In this document: in pieces, positions 1 through 8,734 of the stretch | How positions within the stretch are numbered: position 1 is the stretch's first letter | How the letters are laid out: every line of letters starts with the position of its first letter | Assembly: GCF_026130605.1 (NCBI RefSeq) | Contig: NZ_JANFAU010000001.1 | Span: forward strand, 682,001-746,000 | Direction: 5' to 3' | From: Sphingomonas lycopersici | GTDB taxonomy: Bacteria; Pseudomonadota; Alphaproteobacteria; Sphingomonadales; Sphingomonadaceae | Length of the DNA stretch: 64,000 nt | Notes under the pieces: generated by a model | Database searches by the model: none | Seen by the model: the letters and a program-made list of their open reading frames with translations, nothing else | What the model was told of the DNA's origin: nothing | Made by a program: the position numbers and the translations under genes

Positions 1-1512
1 GTGGAGATCGGCAGCGCGCGGCGGATCGTCATCACCTATCAATCCGATCCGGGCGCCAGCGCGCTCGGCTGGCTTTCGCCGGGGCTGACCGCGGGCAAGG
101 TGAAGCCCTATCTCTACAGCCAGGGCCAGTCGATCAACAATCGCAGCTGGATACCGACGCAGGACAGCCCGGGCATCCGTCAGAGCTGGTCGGCCAGGAT
201 CACCGTCCCGTCCGATCTCGTCGCGGTGATGAGCGCCGAGCGGCTGACCCCGGCGGGCGAACCGGCCGCGCCGGGCTGGCACAGCTATCGCTTCCGCATG
301 GACCGCAATGTGCCCCCCTATCTGATCGCGCTCGCGGTGGGCGACCTCAAGTTCCAGCCGATCGACCGCCGTACCGGAATCTATACCGAGCCAGCAATGC
401 TCAAGCGCGACGCCGCCGAACTTTCCGACACCGGGAAGATGGTCGACGCGGCGGAGGCGCTGTACGGCAAATATCGCTGGGGCCGCTACGACGTGCTCGT
501 CCTGCCGCCGTCCTTCCCGTTCGGCGGGATGGAAAATCCGACGCTGACCTTCGCCACCCCGACGATCATCACCGGCGACAAATCCAATGTCGACGTGATC
601 GCGCACGAACTGGCGCATAGTTGGTCAGGCAATCTCGTCACCAACGCGACCTGGTCGGATAGTTGGCTCAACGAAGGGTTCACGACCTATTTCGAGAACC
701 GCATCGACGAGGCGCTGTACGGCAAGGAGCGCGCGGCGACGCTCGCCGATCTGTTGTGGGACAATCTCCAGCGCGATCTCAAGGCCGCGCCCGATGCCGA
801 TGCGACGCGGCTCCACGGCAAGCCCGAAGGGACTTTTGGCGAGCTCGATTATACCAAGGGCTCGACCTTCCTGCGCACGATCGAATATGCCGTCGGCCGT
901 GCGCGCTGGGATGCCTATCTCACCTCCTATTTCGATCGCCACGCCTTCCAGCCGCAGACCACCGCGGGCTTCCTTGCCGATCTGCGCGCCAATCTCATCA
1001 AGGGCGATGCCGCGCTCGAAGCCAAGCTCCAGCTCGACGAATGGGCCTATGCGCCCGGGCTGCCCGCCAATGCGGTGCATGTCCGGTCGGCGACGCTGGC
1101 GAAGATCGACGAGACGCTGAAACGCGTGAACGCCGGCGCGCCGATCGGCTCGATCGATACCGCGCATTGGTCGACGCAGGAATGGCTGCGCTTCCTCAAC
1201 GGGCTGCCGCGCGAACAGAGCGCGGCGCGGCTCGGCGAGCTCGATCGCACGCTCGGGCTGTCCGCCTCGCCCAATGCCTATATCCGCTCCGCCTGGCTCG
1301 TCCTCGCGATCGCCAATCGCTACGATCCGGCGATTCCGTCGATCGCGCAATTCCTGCCGAGCGTCGGCCGCGGGCTGTTGATCTTCCCGGTCTATCGCGC
1401 GTTGAAGGCGCAAGGCGATTGGGGGATGCCGATCGCCAGGCGTGACTATGCGATCGCGCGCAAGGGCTATCACCCCACGGTGGTCGCGACGCTCGATCGG
1501 TTGCTCGGCTGA
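1..1512 (+). CDS. M1 family metallopeptidase (5' truncated by window edge)
   Basis: Zinc aminopeptidase of the M1 family, which removes N-terminal residues from peptides. The reading frame is already open at base 1. The first codon shown is GTG, but M1 enzymes have a further N-terminal beta domain, so the true start is probably outside the window. Visible landmarks are the GGMEN exopeptidase motif at residues 175-179, the zinc motif HELAH at 202-206 and the third zinc ligand Glu225 in NEGF. The remaining ~250 residues would be the helical C-terminal part, as in leukotriene-A4-hydrolase-like members. The family is clear; the exact subfamily and whether the protein is secreted cannot be judged without the N-terminus. 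It is followed 37 bp later by an aldo/keto reductase on the same strand. Confidence 0.9.
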   Translation: MEIGSARRIVITYQSDPGASALGWLSPGLTAGKVKPYLYSQGQSINNRSWIPTQDSPGIRQSWSARITVPSDLVAVMSAERLTPAGEPAAPGWHSYRFRMDRNVPPYLIALAVGDLKFQPIDRRTGIYTEPAMLKRDAAELSDTGKMVDAAEALYGKYRWGRYDVLVLPPSFPFGGMENPTLTFATPTIITGDKSNVDVIAHELAHSWSGNLVTNATWSDSWLNEGFTTYFENRIDEALYGKERAATLADLLWDNLQRDLKAAPDADATRLHGKPEGTFGELDYTKGSTFLRTIEYAVGRARWDAYLTSYFDRHAFQPQTTAGFLADLRANLIKGDAALEAKLQLDEWAYAPGLPANAVHVRSATLAKIDETLKRVNAGAPIGSIDTAHWSTQEWLRFLNGLPREQSAARLGELDRTLGLSASPNAYIRSAWLVLAIANRYDPAIPSIAQFLPSVGRGLLIFPVYRALKAQGDWGMPIARRDYAIARKGYHPTVVATLDRLLG

Positions 1513-1549
1513 CCGCCGATCAGCCTTTTCGAAAAGGAGATTTCAGGCG

Positions 1550-2425
1550 ATGACCGATATCAGCAAGGCGGGCGGCTTCGTGCTCGGCGACCTCGAGGTG
1601 AAGCGGATGGGCTATGGCGCGATGCAGCTCGCCGGCCCGGGGGTGTTCGGCCCGCCGAAGGATCGCAACGCCGCGATCGCGGTGCTGCGGCATGCGGTGG
1701 AGGCGGGGGTCGATCATATCGACACGAGCGATTTCTACGGCCCGCATGTCACCAACCAGATCATCCGCGAGGCGCTGTCGCCCTATCCCGCCGGGCTGAC
1801 GATCGTCACCAAGGTCGGCGCGCGGCGCGGCGACGATGCGTCGTGGCTGCCCGCGCAAAGCCCGGCCGAGCTCAAACAGGCGGTCCACGACAATCTCCGC
1901 AACCTCGGGCTCGAACGGCTCGATGTCGTCAATCTGCGCGTGATGGGCGATGTTCATCACCCGACCGAGGAGCCGATCGCGGCGCAATTCGCCGCGCTCG
2001 CCGAGTTGCAGGCGCAAGGCGTGATCCGGCACCTCGGCCTCAGCAACGCGACGCTCGCGCAGGTCGAGGAGGCCGAGGCGATCGCGCCCGTGGTCTGCGT
2101 CCAGAACCAGTATAATCTTGTCCAGCGCGGCGACGATCCGCTGATCGCGGCCTTAGGGGCAAAGGGCATCGCTTATGTGCCCTTCTTCCCGCTGGGCGGC
2201 TTCACTCCGTTGCAATCGTCGACGCTGTCCGATGTCGCGGACCGCCTCGGCGCGACGCCGATGCAGGTCGCGCTGGCGTGGCTGTTGCAGCGCGCGCCCA
2301 ATATCCTGCTGATCCCCGGCACCTCGTCGGTCGGCCATCTCCGCGAAAATCTCGCCGCGGCCGATCTCGTCCTGTCGCCGGACGTGGTGCGTGAGCTCGA
2401 CGGGCTCGACGCCGCGGTCGGGTAA
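1550..2425 (+). CDS. aldo/keto reductase
   Basis: NAD(P)H-dependent oxidoreductase with the aldo/keto reductase TIM-barrel fold, 291 residues. The start at 1550 is chosen because AAAAGGAGA at 1532-1540 is a good ribosome site; upstream in-frame codons lie inside the peptidase gene. Family landmarks are IDTSDFYG (catalytic Asp and Tyr), the Lys of IVTKVG and a C-terminal IPGTSSVGHLREN segment typical of cofactor binding. The usual active-site His region reads NLRVMGD, so the canonical His is not obvious, as in the pyridoxal-reductase-like branch. The substrate is unknown. It probably shares a transcript with the upstream peptidase. Confidence 0.88.
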   Translation: MTDISKAGGFVLGDLEVKRMGYGAMQLAGPGVFGPPKDRNAAIAVLRHAVEAGVDHIDTSDFYGPHVTNQIIREALSPYPAGLTIVTKVGARRGDDASWLPAQSPAELKQAVHDNLRNLGLERLDVVNLRVMGDVHHPTEEPIAAQFAALAELQAQGVIRHLGLSNATLAQVEEAEAIAPVVCVQNQYNLVQRGDDPLIAALGAKGIAYVPFFPLGGFTPLQSSTLSDVADRLGATPMQVALAWLLQRAPNILLIPGTSSVGHLRENLAAADLVLSPDVVRELDGLDAAVG

Positions 2426-2503
2426 GATCAGGTCGCGCGGGCGATGAGCCGGTTCGGCTGGACCAATAGGATGACGCTGGCGCTGCTCGATCGCGACCGG
2501 ACC

Positions 2504-3208
2504 TCAAGCGGTGGCGTGCGCGGCGTGCTTTTCGGCTAGATGGCGTTTCCAGCGCTGGCGCAGCGTCGCGGGGCGGCTGTCGAAGCGCTCGTCGAGGAAT
2601 TCGGCGGTGATCACGCGATCGGCGCGGAAATGCCGGAAGTCCTGGCGCAATTCGCACCACGCGGCGAGCATCCGTTTCTCGTCGAAGAAACCGACGATGA
2701 CCGGCCATATCACGCGCAGGCTGTGGTCGCCGCGCTCGTCGCGATAGTCGATGCGGATCTTGCGGCCCTCGCGGATCCATTCGCGGGTGCGCGCCAGATC
2801 GATGCCGTCGGGCACCGGCGTGCGCGACGGCCGCGCCGCGATCGCGGGGTCGGCGATGAATGGCCGCAACCGTTCGGGGACGACGCTGGTGATCTTGGCG
2901 ATCAGGTCGCGCGCGGCATTCGCCAGCACCGGATCGCCGCGCCCGGCGACCCATTGCGCGCCGAGCACCGCCGCCTCGATCTCGTCCGGGGTCAGCATCA
3001 GCGGGGGCATGTCGAAGGCGTCGTCGAGGATATAGCCGAAGCCGGCCTCGCCCTGGATCGGGACGCGCTGCGCGATCAGATCGGCGACGTCGCGATAGAC
3101 GGTGCGTTGCGACACTTCGAGCTCGCGTGCGATCTCGCCCGCGGTCACCGGGCGGGTCGAACGGCGCAGGATCTGGATGATCTGGAACAATCGGTCGGCG
3201 CGGCGCAT
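2504..3208 (-). CDS. YafY/WYL-domain transcriptional regulator
   Basis: Transcription factor of 234 residues with an N-terminal helix-turn-helix of the HTH_11 type (RADRLFQIIQILRR, then AGEIARELEVSQRTVYRDV) and a C-terminal WYL ligand-sensing domain (IRIDYRDERGDHSLRV through WCELRQDFRHFRADRV). Members usually repress or activate a neighbouring gene in response to a small ligand. It is divergent from a glutathione S-transferase with 110 bp between the starts, and a perfect inverted repeat sits just upstream of its own start. Autoregulation and control of the transferase are therefore likely; this is inference from layout. Confidence 0.9.
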   Translation of the reverse strand: MRRADRLFQIIQILRRSTRPVTAGEIARELEVSQRTVYRDVADLIAQRVPIQGEAGFGYILDDAFDMPPLMLTPDEIEAAVLGAQWVAGRGDPVLANAARDLIAKITSVVPERLRPFIADPAIAARPSRTPVPDGIDLARTREWIREGRKIRIDYRDERGDHSLRVIWPVIVGFFDEKRMLAAWCELRQDFRHFRADRVITAEFLDERFDSRPATLRQRWKRHLAEKHAAHATA

Positions 3209-3219
3209 CGCTCAATCTC

Positions 3220-3243
3220 CTGCTGACATAATGCTGTCAGCAG
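3220..3243. promoter_or_regulatory. inverted repeat, probable operator of the WYL regulator
   Basis: Two perfect 9-bp arms, CTGCTGACA at 3220-3228 and TGTCAGCAG at 3235-3243, are separated by 6 bp. The site lies 11 bp upstream of the regulator start and 75 bp upstream of the transferase start. Size and symmetry fit a dimeric helix-turn-helix protein. Confidence 0.65.
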
Positions 3244-3318
3244 TGCGGTCGTACAAGCCAAATCACGCGGTGGCGCTGCGCCGCTGCGCCGCTTGTTCGC
3301 CGTTCGAGGAGACGACAG

Positions 3319-3930
3319 ATGATCACATTGTACCACGCCCCGCAAACGCGTTCGTCGCGCATGATCTGGCTGCTCGAGGAATTGGGCGTTCCCTACGAAA
3401 TCCGCCCGGTATCGATCTTCCGCCCGATGACCGGCGAGGGGAGCGGCGATGCGGCCAATCCGCATCCCGACAAGAAGGTGCCCGCGATCGACCATGACGG
3501 CGTGGTGGTGGCGGAATCGCTCGCGATCGTTCTCTATCTGCTCGATGCCTTTCCCGAGGCCGGGCTTGCACCGGTGCAAGGCGATCCGCGCCGCGGGGAT
3601 TATCTCACCTGGATGGCCTGGTATGTCGCCGAGCTGGAGCCGGCGCTGTTCGCCGGACTAGCCGGCGAGCTCGCCGGGTCGCCGATGAAGCAGCGCGGGC
3701 ATGATGCGGTGGTCCAGCGGCTGCGCACGGCGCTGGCGCGCGGTCCCTATGTGATGGGCAACCGTTTCACCGGCGCCGATTTCCTGATCAGCAGCGCGCT
3801 TGCCTTCGGCCGGCATGCATTTCCCGCCGACGAGGCGATCGATGCTTATATCGAACGCTGCCGGACCCGCCCGGCCGCGATCCGCGGCGTGGCGCTCGAC
3901 GACCGCTCCGGGCTTCAGGCCGCCGCCTGA
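3319..3930 (+). CDS. glutathione S-transferase family protein
   Basis: Cytosolic glutathione transferase of 203 residues, a normal length for the family. The N-terminal thioredoxin-fold domain begins MITLYHAPQTRSSRMIWLLEELG, where the SRM region after the first strand is the usual catalytic Ser/Cys area. KKVPAIDHDG and VVAESLAIVLYL form the cis-Pro and glutathione-binding segments. The all-helical C-terminal domain carries the FTGADFLISSAL signature. A GAGGAG ribosome site at 3306-3311 supports the start. It is divergent from the WYL regulator and probably controlled by it, which suggests a role in stress or electrophile handling. The substrate is unknown. Confidence 0.9.
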   Translation: MITLYHAPQTRSSRMIWLLEELGVPYEIRPVSIFRPMTGEGSGDAANPHPDKKVPAIDHDGVVVAESLAIVLYLLDAFPEAGLAPVQGDPRRGDYLTWMAWYVAELEPALFAGLAGELAGSPMKQRGHDAVVQRLRTALARGPYVMGNRFTGADFLISSALAFGRHAFPADEAIDAYIERCRTRPAAIRGVALDDRSGLQAAA

Positions 3931-3937
3931 CGCAGGC

Positions 3938-3975
3938 CGCGATCCGCAGGTTCACATTCGAACCTGCGGATCGCG
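3938..3975. terminator. bidirectional hairpin terminator
   Basis: A perfect 16-bp stem (3938-3953 with 3960-3975) and 6-nt loop lie in the 50-bp gap between the convergent transferase and efflux genes. It has no long T run, so it may act as a strong hairpin or a Rho-assisted end. Confidence 0.7.
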
Positions 3976-3980
3976 CCGCG

Positions 3981-5216
3981 TCACAATGCCGCCGCGGCGG
4001 TCGGCGTCGGTTTGAACCGCAGCCGCAGGACGAGCGGTATCGCGATCGCGTTGACCGCCAGCGCCGACAGCCAGATCGCCCCCGGCCATTGCGCGCGAAC
4101 GACGAAATAGAAGCTCGAGAACCCGAGCGGCGCGATGATCGACGCAAGGCTCATCGCCGATGCGAGTACCCCCTGGAACTGGCCTTGCCTGCCTTCGTCG
4201 ACGAGCCGGGTGGCGAGCGACTGCAGCGCCGGCGATCCAATGCCGGAGAGCGCGACGATCGGCATGATCGCGAAGACCATCCAGCCGTGCGTGATGAACG
4301 CCATCGCCACCAGCGCGAGGCAGGCGCTGGCGATCCCGGCGAGCACCGCCCCGCGCTCGCCGAGCAGCCGTACCGCGGGGCCGGGCAGAAACGCCTGCGC
4401 CAGCGTCTGGCACACGCCGAATGCGCCGAGCGACAGGCCGATCCACATGCCGTTCCAGCCGAACGCGTCATTGCCCCACAAGGCCCAGCAGGTGCCATAG
4501 ACCTCGCCCGTCGCGCTCAGCACGAAGAAGGTCGCGACGGTGGGGAGCAGCGCCTTCATCGACAAGGCCCAGCGCAACGGGCGCAAGGGGTTGAGCGCGG
4601 CGAGGTCGATCTTCTCGCGCGACGGAATGCGCGATTCGGGCAGGACGAACAGCGCCAGCAGCAGATTGCCGGCGTTGAGCGCGGCCGCAGCGAGGAACGG
4701 CAGCCGCAGCCAATAATCGCCGAGCGCGCCGCCGAGCACCGGGCCGAGGATGAAGCCGATGCCGAACATCGCGTTGAACAGGCCGAACCTTTTCGCTCTC
4801 ACATTTTCCGGCGAGATATCGGTGATATACGCCGTGGCGACCGAGATATTGGCGCTGGTCAGCCCGGCGATCGCCCGGCCGATGATCAGCAGCCCCAGCG
4901 ACGGGGCGAGCGCCATCAGCACATAATTGATCGCCGCGCCGCCGAGCGAGATCAGCAGGATCGGTCGGCGGCCCAGCCGGTCGCTCAACGCGCCGAGCAC
5001 CGGCGCGAAGGCGAATTGCATCGCTGCATAGAGCGCGGTCAGGATGCCGATATAGGAAGCGATATTGTGGGCATGCGTTACCTCCGCGATCAGCCGCGGC
5101 AGGATCGGGAAGATCAGCCCGATGCCGACCGCGTCGAGCCCGATCGCGGCATAAATGACGACGAGCGGCCGGTTGATCGCGATGCGCGACGAAGAATCTG
5201 ATGATGGCACGAACAA
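3981..5216 (-). CDS. MFS transporter, TCR/Tet-type efflux protein
   Basis: Inner-membrane drug:H+ antiporter of the major facilitator superfamily, 411 residues with about twelve hydrophobic segments. The loop after the second segment reads GALSDRLGRRP, the motif A of this superfamily, and the first segment (IGLDAVGIGLIFPILPRLI) matches the start of tetracycline-resistance-type pumps. Segment five carries GFILGPVLGG, close to the antiporter motif C. The family includes TetA proteins, but many chromosomal members have unknown substrates, so tetracycline resistance should not be assumed. No TetR-like regulator is adjacent. It converges on the transferase gene. Confidence 0.85.
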   Translation of the reverse strand: MFVPSSDSSSRIAINRPLVVIYAAIGLDAVGIGLIFPILPRLIAEVTHAHNIASYIGILTALYAAMQFAFAPVLGALSDRLGRRPILLISLGGAAINYVLMALAPSLGLLIIGRAIAGLTSANISVATAYITDISPENVRAKRFGLFNAMFGIGFILGPVLGGALGDYWLRLPFLAAAALNAGNLLLALFVLPESRIPSREKIDLAALNPLRPLRWALSMKALLPTVATFFVLSATGEVYGTCWALWGNDAFGWNGMWIGLSLGAFGVCQTLAQAFLPGPAVRLLGERGAVLAGIASACLALVAMAFITHGWMVFAIMPIVALSGIGSPALQSLATRLVDEGRQGQFQGVLASAMSLASIIAPLGFSSFYFVVRAQWPGAIWLSALAVNAIAIPLVLRLRFKPTPTAAAAL

Positions 5217-5343
5217 ACTCCTGAGCCGAACGGTCGACCGGAGCGTTCCCCTGGCCGAGGACCCGCGCCGACGAACAAACGGCGATCACCGGGATCGCCG
5301 AAGGTCGTCGTGGGGATCCCGGGCACGAGGCCAAAGACCAGAG

Positions 5344-5382
5344 CTTTCGTTACCGAAAGGCCTTGGGCTTACCAAACCAAGG
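5344..5382. repeat. two small inverted repeats in the 227-bp gap
   Basis: CTTTCG/CGAAAG with a 4-nt loop (5344-5359) is followed by CCTTGG/CCAAGG with a 10-nt loop (5361-5382). The gap lies between the efflux start and the end of the DUF3443 gene and codes for nothing convincing. The hairpins could form the 3' end of the DUF2844-DUF3443 transcript. Confidence 0.4.
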
Positions 5383-5443
5383 CTGCCTTTTCCGACGCGG
5401 CGCAATTAGCAGCTTCGGCGCGATCGGCAAAGAGGCGAGTCGC

Positions 5444-6751
5444 TCAGAAAGCGTAGAAAGGACCGGCGATGCCCCCAGCCGCGCGGCCCTCGATCGCGGT
5501 GGCGACGTTTCGGCCGTAGAAGAAGGGGAGACCGAAGTCGAAGCTGCGCTGGATCGCGTGGAAGCCGGTGACCGCATTCGGATTGGCGCCGATCCCCGGG
5601 ATCGCATTCGCGCTGGCGGCGGGCTGGGTATAGGCATTGTAGAGCGTGAAGCTCGCATCCGCGGTCGCGGCGTTCACCCCGGTCAGCGTCACCGCCAGCG
5701 CGAGCGGCGACGGCGGGCAGTAGAAAGAGGTGAAATTGGTCTGCGTGCACATCGGAATGCCGCTGTCGACGAAATAATAGAGGTTGCTGCCGCTATCGAG
5801 GAAGCTGTTGGGGAGCTGGGTCCCCTTATAGGTCGCGGTGAGATCGCCCGCGCTGTCGGTGGTCAGGATCCGCGCATTGCCGAGCCCGTTGTTGGTCTGC
5901 GTCCCGATCCCGAAATAGACCGTCCCCGTCAGCGTCGCCGCGCCGGTCGGCGGGACCGCGGGCAGCGAGACGATCGTGCCGTTGTTGTTGACCGCGAAGG
6001 CGGCGACCGGATTGGGCAGTTGCTGGAACGGCGCGCTGGTGTTGGCGGCGCGCGCGATCACCGTCGCGCACCCGCTCGTCGGGCAATCATAATAGGTTGC
6101 CGCGCCCGATCCGCCGTTGACCATGCACGCCGACGCGCAATCGGTGGCCATCGTGCCGACCCCGATGATCCCGTTGGCGCCGAATTCCTGCACCGTCGTC
6201 AACGCGGTGCCGCCGCCGCTCGAGCAGGAGGCCGGCGCGGTCTGGAACGCGCCGTCGTCGGCGATGACCTGGAACGGCATCGACGCGACGGATTCGCCGC
6301 CGATCGAGAAATCGGCGGTGCGCACCGATCCGAACACATAGCCGTCGACATATTGATAGCATTCGCCGACCGGATTGCCCGCGGGACTGGTCTGGTGCGG
6401 CAGCCCGGCGAGCATATTGGCGTTGAGCACCGATTTGATGATGCGCAGCCCGGTCGACCCGGTATCGAGCAGGACATGGTCGATCGTCTGGCAGGTCTGC
6501 GTGCCGTGGACGCACAGGGTGACCGACACATAGGGCAGGTTGGTCGCGGTATAGCCGTTGGGGCCCGCCGCCAGCGCCGCCGGGCCGGCATCGATCGTCA
6601 CGGTGGTGAAATTGGCGAGCGGGGTGGGGGTGCTGGTCGGCGTCGGGGTCGGCGTCGGCGCGCTGGCGGGGGTGTTCGCCGTCGTGCCGCCGCCGTCGCC
6701 GCACGCACCGAGCAAGGCGAGCAGCAGGACGATCAGGATCCGGCGCATCAT
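5444..6751 (-). CDS. DUF3443 family lipoprotein with aspartyl-protease-like fold
   Basis: A 435-residue exported protein. After a short signal (IVLLLALLGACGDGGG, with a lipobox ending at Cys) comes a Pro/Thr-rich linker made of PTPT repeats, then the DUF3443 body. The body contains DHVLLDTGSTGLR, which resembles the catalytic DTGS loop of pepsin-like proteases, and several Cys pairs. Function is unknown; proteolysis is only suggested by the DTGS motif. The start at 6751 (ATGATG, with GAGGGG just upstream) lies 10 bp after the stop of the DUF2844 gene. The two domains typically occur as a pair, so a joint envelope role is inferred. Confidence 0.82.
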   Translation of the reverse strand: MMRRILIVLLLALLGACGDGGGTTANTPASAPTPTPTPTSTPTPLANFTTVTIDAGPAALAAGPNGYTATNLPYVSVTLCVHGTQTCQTIDHVLLDTGSTGLRIIKSVLNANMLAGLPHQTSPAGNPVGECYQYVDGYVFGSVRTADFSIGGESVASMPFQVIADDGAFQTAPASCSSGGGTALTTVQEFGANGIIGVGTMATDCASACMVNGGSGAATYYDCPTSGCATVIARAANTSAPFQQLPNPVAAFAVNNNGTIVSLPAVPPTGAATLTGTVYFGIGTQTNNGLGNARILTTDSAGDLTATYKGTQLPNSFLDSGSNLYYFVDSGIPMCTQTNFTSFYCPPSPLALAVTLTGVNAATADASFTLYNAYTQPAASANAIPGIGANPNAVTGFHAIQRSFDFGLPFFYGRNVATAIEGRAAGGIAGPFYAF

Positions 6752-6761
6752 GCCCCTCGCG

Positions 6762-7232
6762 TCAGAAAGCATTGGGATCGAACCCGGCGGGAAGCTGCCC
6801 CGGCAGATAGGCGATTCCCCAGAAAGCCCCGGGGTGACCGCCGGTCTGGATCACGATGTCGTTGCGATGGACCCGCGGCGCGCGGCGCATCCTGATCCGC
6901 CCGTGCCCGGTGTTGGCGGCTTCCTGGAAGGTGGCGAAATATTGCGCCCCGAGCAATTGCCTGAGATCGGGGCGCCCCGGCCCGCGCCACGCGACCGCGA
7001 CGACCGCCCCGGTAGCATTCTCGATTTCCTTGACCAGGGTGCCGTTGGCGAGCGTCATGCGATGCTCGACCCCGCCGGCGATCGTGCGCGCGGTCTGCGT
7101 CGCCGCCGCCATCCGCGCGCGATCGCGCGCAATGCTCGCGCCCGGCTGTCCCAGCCCGGCAACGGCGTCATCCGCCGCCGAAAAAGCGAAAATCAGCGCG
7201 AAAAACGCCGCGCAAACCCGAGCCCCGCCCAT
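6762..7232 (-). CDS. DUF2844 domain protein, exported
   Basis: A 156-residue protein with an N-terminal signal (ARVCAAFFALIFAFSAADDAVA) followed by the DUF2844 region, in which GTLVKEIENATGAVVAVAWRGPGRPDLRQLLG and a later YLPGQLPAGFDP are the most recognisable parts. No enzymatic motif is visible. Its stop is 10 bp from the start of the DUF3443 gene, with which this family typically pairs, so they are probably co-transcribed and act together in the periplasm. No biochemical function is known to me. Confidence 0.8.
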   Translation of the reverse strand: MGGARVCAAFFALIFAFSAADDAVAGLGQPGASIARDRARMAAATQTARTIAGGVEHRMTLANGTLVKEIENATGAVVAVAWRGPGRPDLRQLLGAQYFATFQEAANTGHGRIRMRRAPRVHRNDIVIQTGGHPGAFWGIAYLPGQLPAGFDPNAF

Positions 7233-7341
7233 AAGCCGCCACCGCTTGTTTCGCGCCGACGCTAGTCACCCTCCCGATTACGGTAAAGCGCAAAGTCGCG
7301 CAGGCTGATATAGCGGACGCGAGTCATCGGGGAGGTTTGCC

Positions 7342-8463
7342 ATGCTTCGCATGCTCTTACTGGCTTTCTCGCTCTTCCTTGCCGCCGCGATGCCGGCGCA
7401 GGCGCAGCGCGCCGGGGCACTCGTTTCGGCCGATCCGGTGCGCGAGGCGCCGGCCGGGATGCAGGCGTGGAAGATCGCCTATTGGACCACCGACCGCGAC
7501 GGTCGCGCGGCGCGCGTCACCGGGATGGTGGTGGCGCCGCGCACCGCCCCGGCGCAACGCCGCGTGATCGCCTGGACGCACGGCACCTGGGGCGTGGTCG
7601 AGCGGTGCGCGCCATCGCTCAGCCCCGATTTCTGGGAATTGACCCCCGCGCTGGCCGAGATGATCCGGCGCGGGTTCACGGTGGTCGCGCCGGACTATCC
7701 GGGGCTCGGGTCCGATACGCCGCATCCCTATCTGGTCGGGGTCGATACCGCGCGATCGGTGCTCGATGCGGTCCGCGCGGCGCGCTCGATCGCCGGTGCC
7801 GGGGTGGGTGAGGCCTTCGCCGTGTGGGGTGAATCGCAGGGCGGTCATGCCGCTTTGTGGACCGCGATCGAGGCGCGCGGCTATGCGCCCGAACTGCGGC
7901 TGGTCGGCACCGCGGCGGCGGCGCCGCCGACCGACCTTCCCGCCAATCTGCGTTCGGGCAGCGACGTCAATATCCGCACGATGCTGACCGCCTACACCGC
8001 CTATAGCTGGTCGCAGCGCTTCGGCCACCCGCTCTCCACCTTGTTCAACCGCACCAATGCCGGGGTGGTGACGCGGCTGGCGCGGAACAATTGCGTCACG
8101 CTGGGCAGGAAGCCGCGGATCGGGACGATCCTGGGGATCATGTCGGTCCGCAATGCGCTCAAGAACAAGGATATCGGCCGGATCGAGCCGTGGGGGCGGA
8201 TCGCCCGGGCGAATAGCGTGACGCCCGCCGCGGTGCCGGGGCCGCTGCTGATCGCGCAGAGCGGCGGCGACACGGTGGTCGGCTCGGCGGTGACCGCCAG
8301 CTTCGCCCGCGCGCGCTGCCGCAGCGGCGCGCCGCTGCGCTATATCGTGCTGCCGGGGGGCGATCATGCGCGCACCGCGCGCGACAGCGCGACCGCGACA
8401 TTGGACTGGATCGGCGCGCGCTTCGCCGGGCAGAAAGCGCCGAGCGATTGCGGGCGGATCTGA
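7342..8463 (+). CDS. secreted alpha/beta hydrolase, lipase-like
   Basis: A 373-residue hydrolase with a cleavable signal (LLLAFSLFLAAAMPAQAQ). The alpha/beta-hydrolase fold is shown by WTHGTWG (oxyanion region), the nucleophile elbow GESQGG with Ser165, and a late GGDHART segment supplying the catalytic His. The layout and the two-step PDYPGLGSDTPHPYL region match the secretory lipase family (LIP), which cleaves carboxylic esters. The start at 7342 follows GGGGAGG at about 7329-7335. It stands alone, divergent from the DUF2844/DUF3443 pair. Its natural ester is unknown. Confidence 0.85.
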   Translation: MLRMLLLAFSLFLAAAMPAQAQRAGALVSADPVREAPAGMQAWKIAYWTTDRDGRAARVTGMVVAPRTAPAQRRVIAWTHGTWGVVERCAPSLSPDFWELTPALAEMIRRGFTVVAPDYPGLGSDTPHPYLVGVDTARSVLDAVRAARSIAGAGVGEAFAVWGESQGGHAALWTAIEARGYAPELRLVGTAAAAPPTDLPANLRSGSDVNIRTMLTAYTAYSWSQRFGHPLSTLFNRTNAGVVTRLARNNCVTLGRKPRIGTILGIMSVRNALKNKDIGRIEPWGRIARANSVTPAAVPGPLLIAQSGGDTVVGSAVTASFARARCRSGAPLRYIVLPGGDHARTARDSATATLDWIGARFAGQKAPSDCGRI

Positions 8464-8734
8464 TGATGCCCGGATGAAGTCCCCGCGCGGCGTTCCGATT
8501 ACAAAGGCTAATGATCCAATCTAATGTTCTAAATAAGCGATCATAATTGCGCATTAATTGCTAAGCACCTGTTTATCGGCGCTTTATTGTCAAATTACGG
8601 GCGGGCGCACCCGCCGAGCGATCCGCCAACGCCGCTTGTGAAGCACCGGGCCGTGATGCAGCATCGCCGGACAAGAAAAATACCGGCGATTACCAGAACA
8701 TCTCGGGAGCAGATGATCAAAAGCGGGGTAAATC
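8464..8734. other. intergenic region upstream of the TBDR
   Basis: 271 bp without a convincing gene. The part at about 8505-8600 is clearly AT-richer than the surroundings, as expected for a promoter. I see no clear operator or riboswitch. Confidence 0.4.

Noticed and set aside
3981-5216. Tetracycline resistance gene
   Set aside because: Only the transporter superfamily branch is supported; no tetR neighbour or mobile context, and many chromosomal homologues have other substrates.
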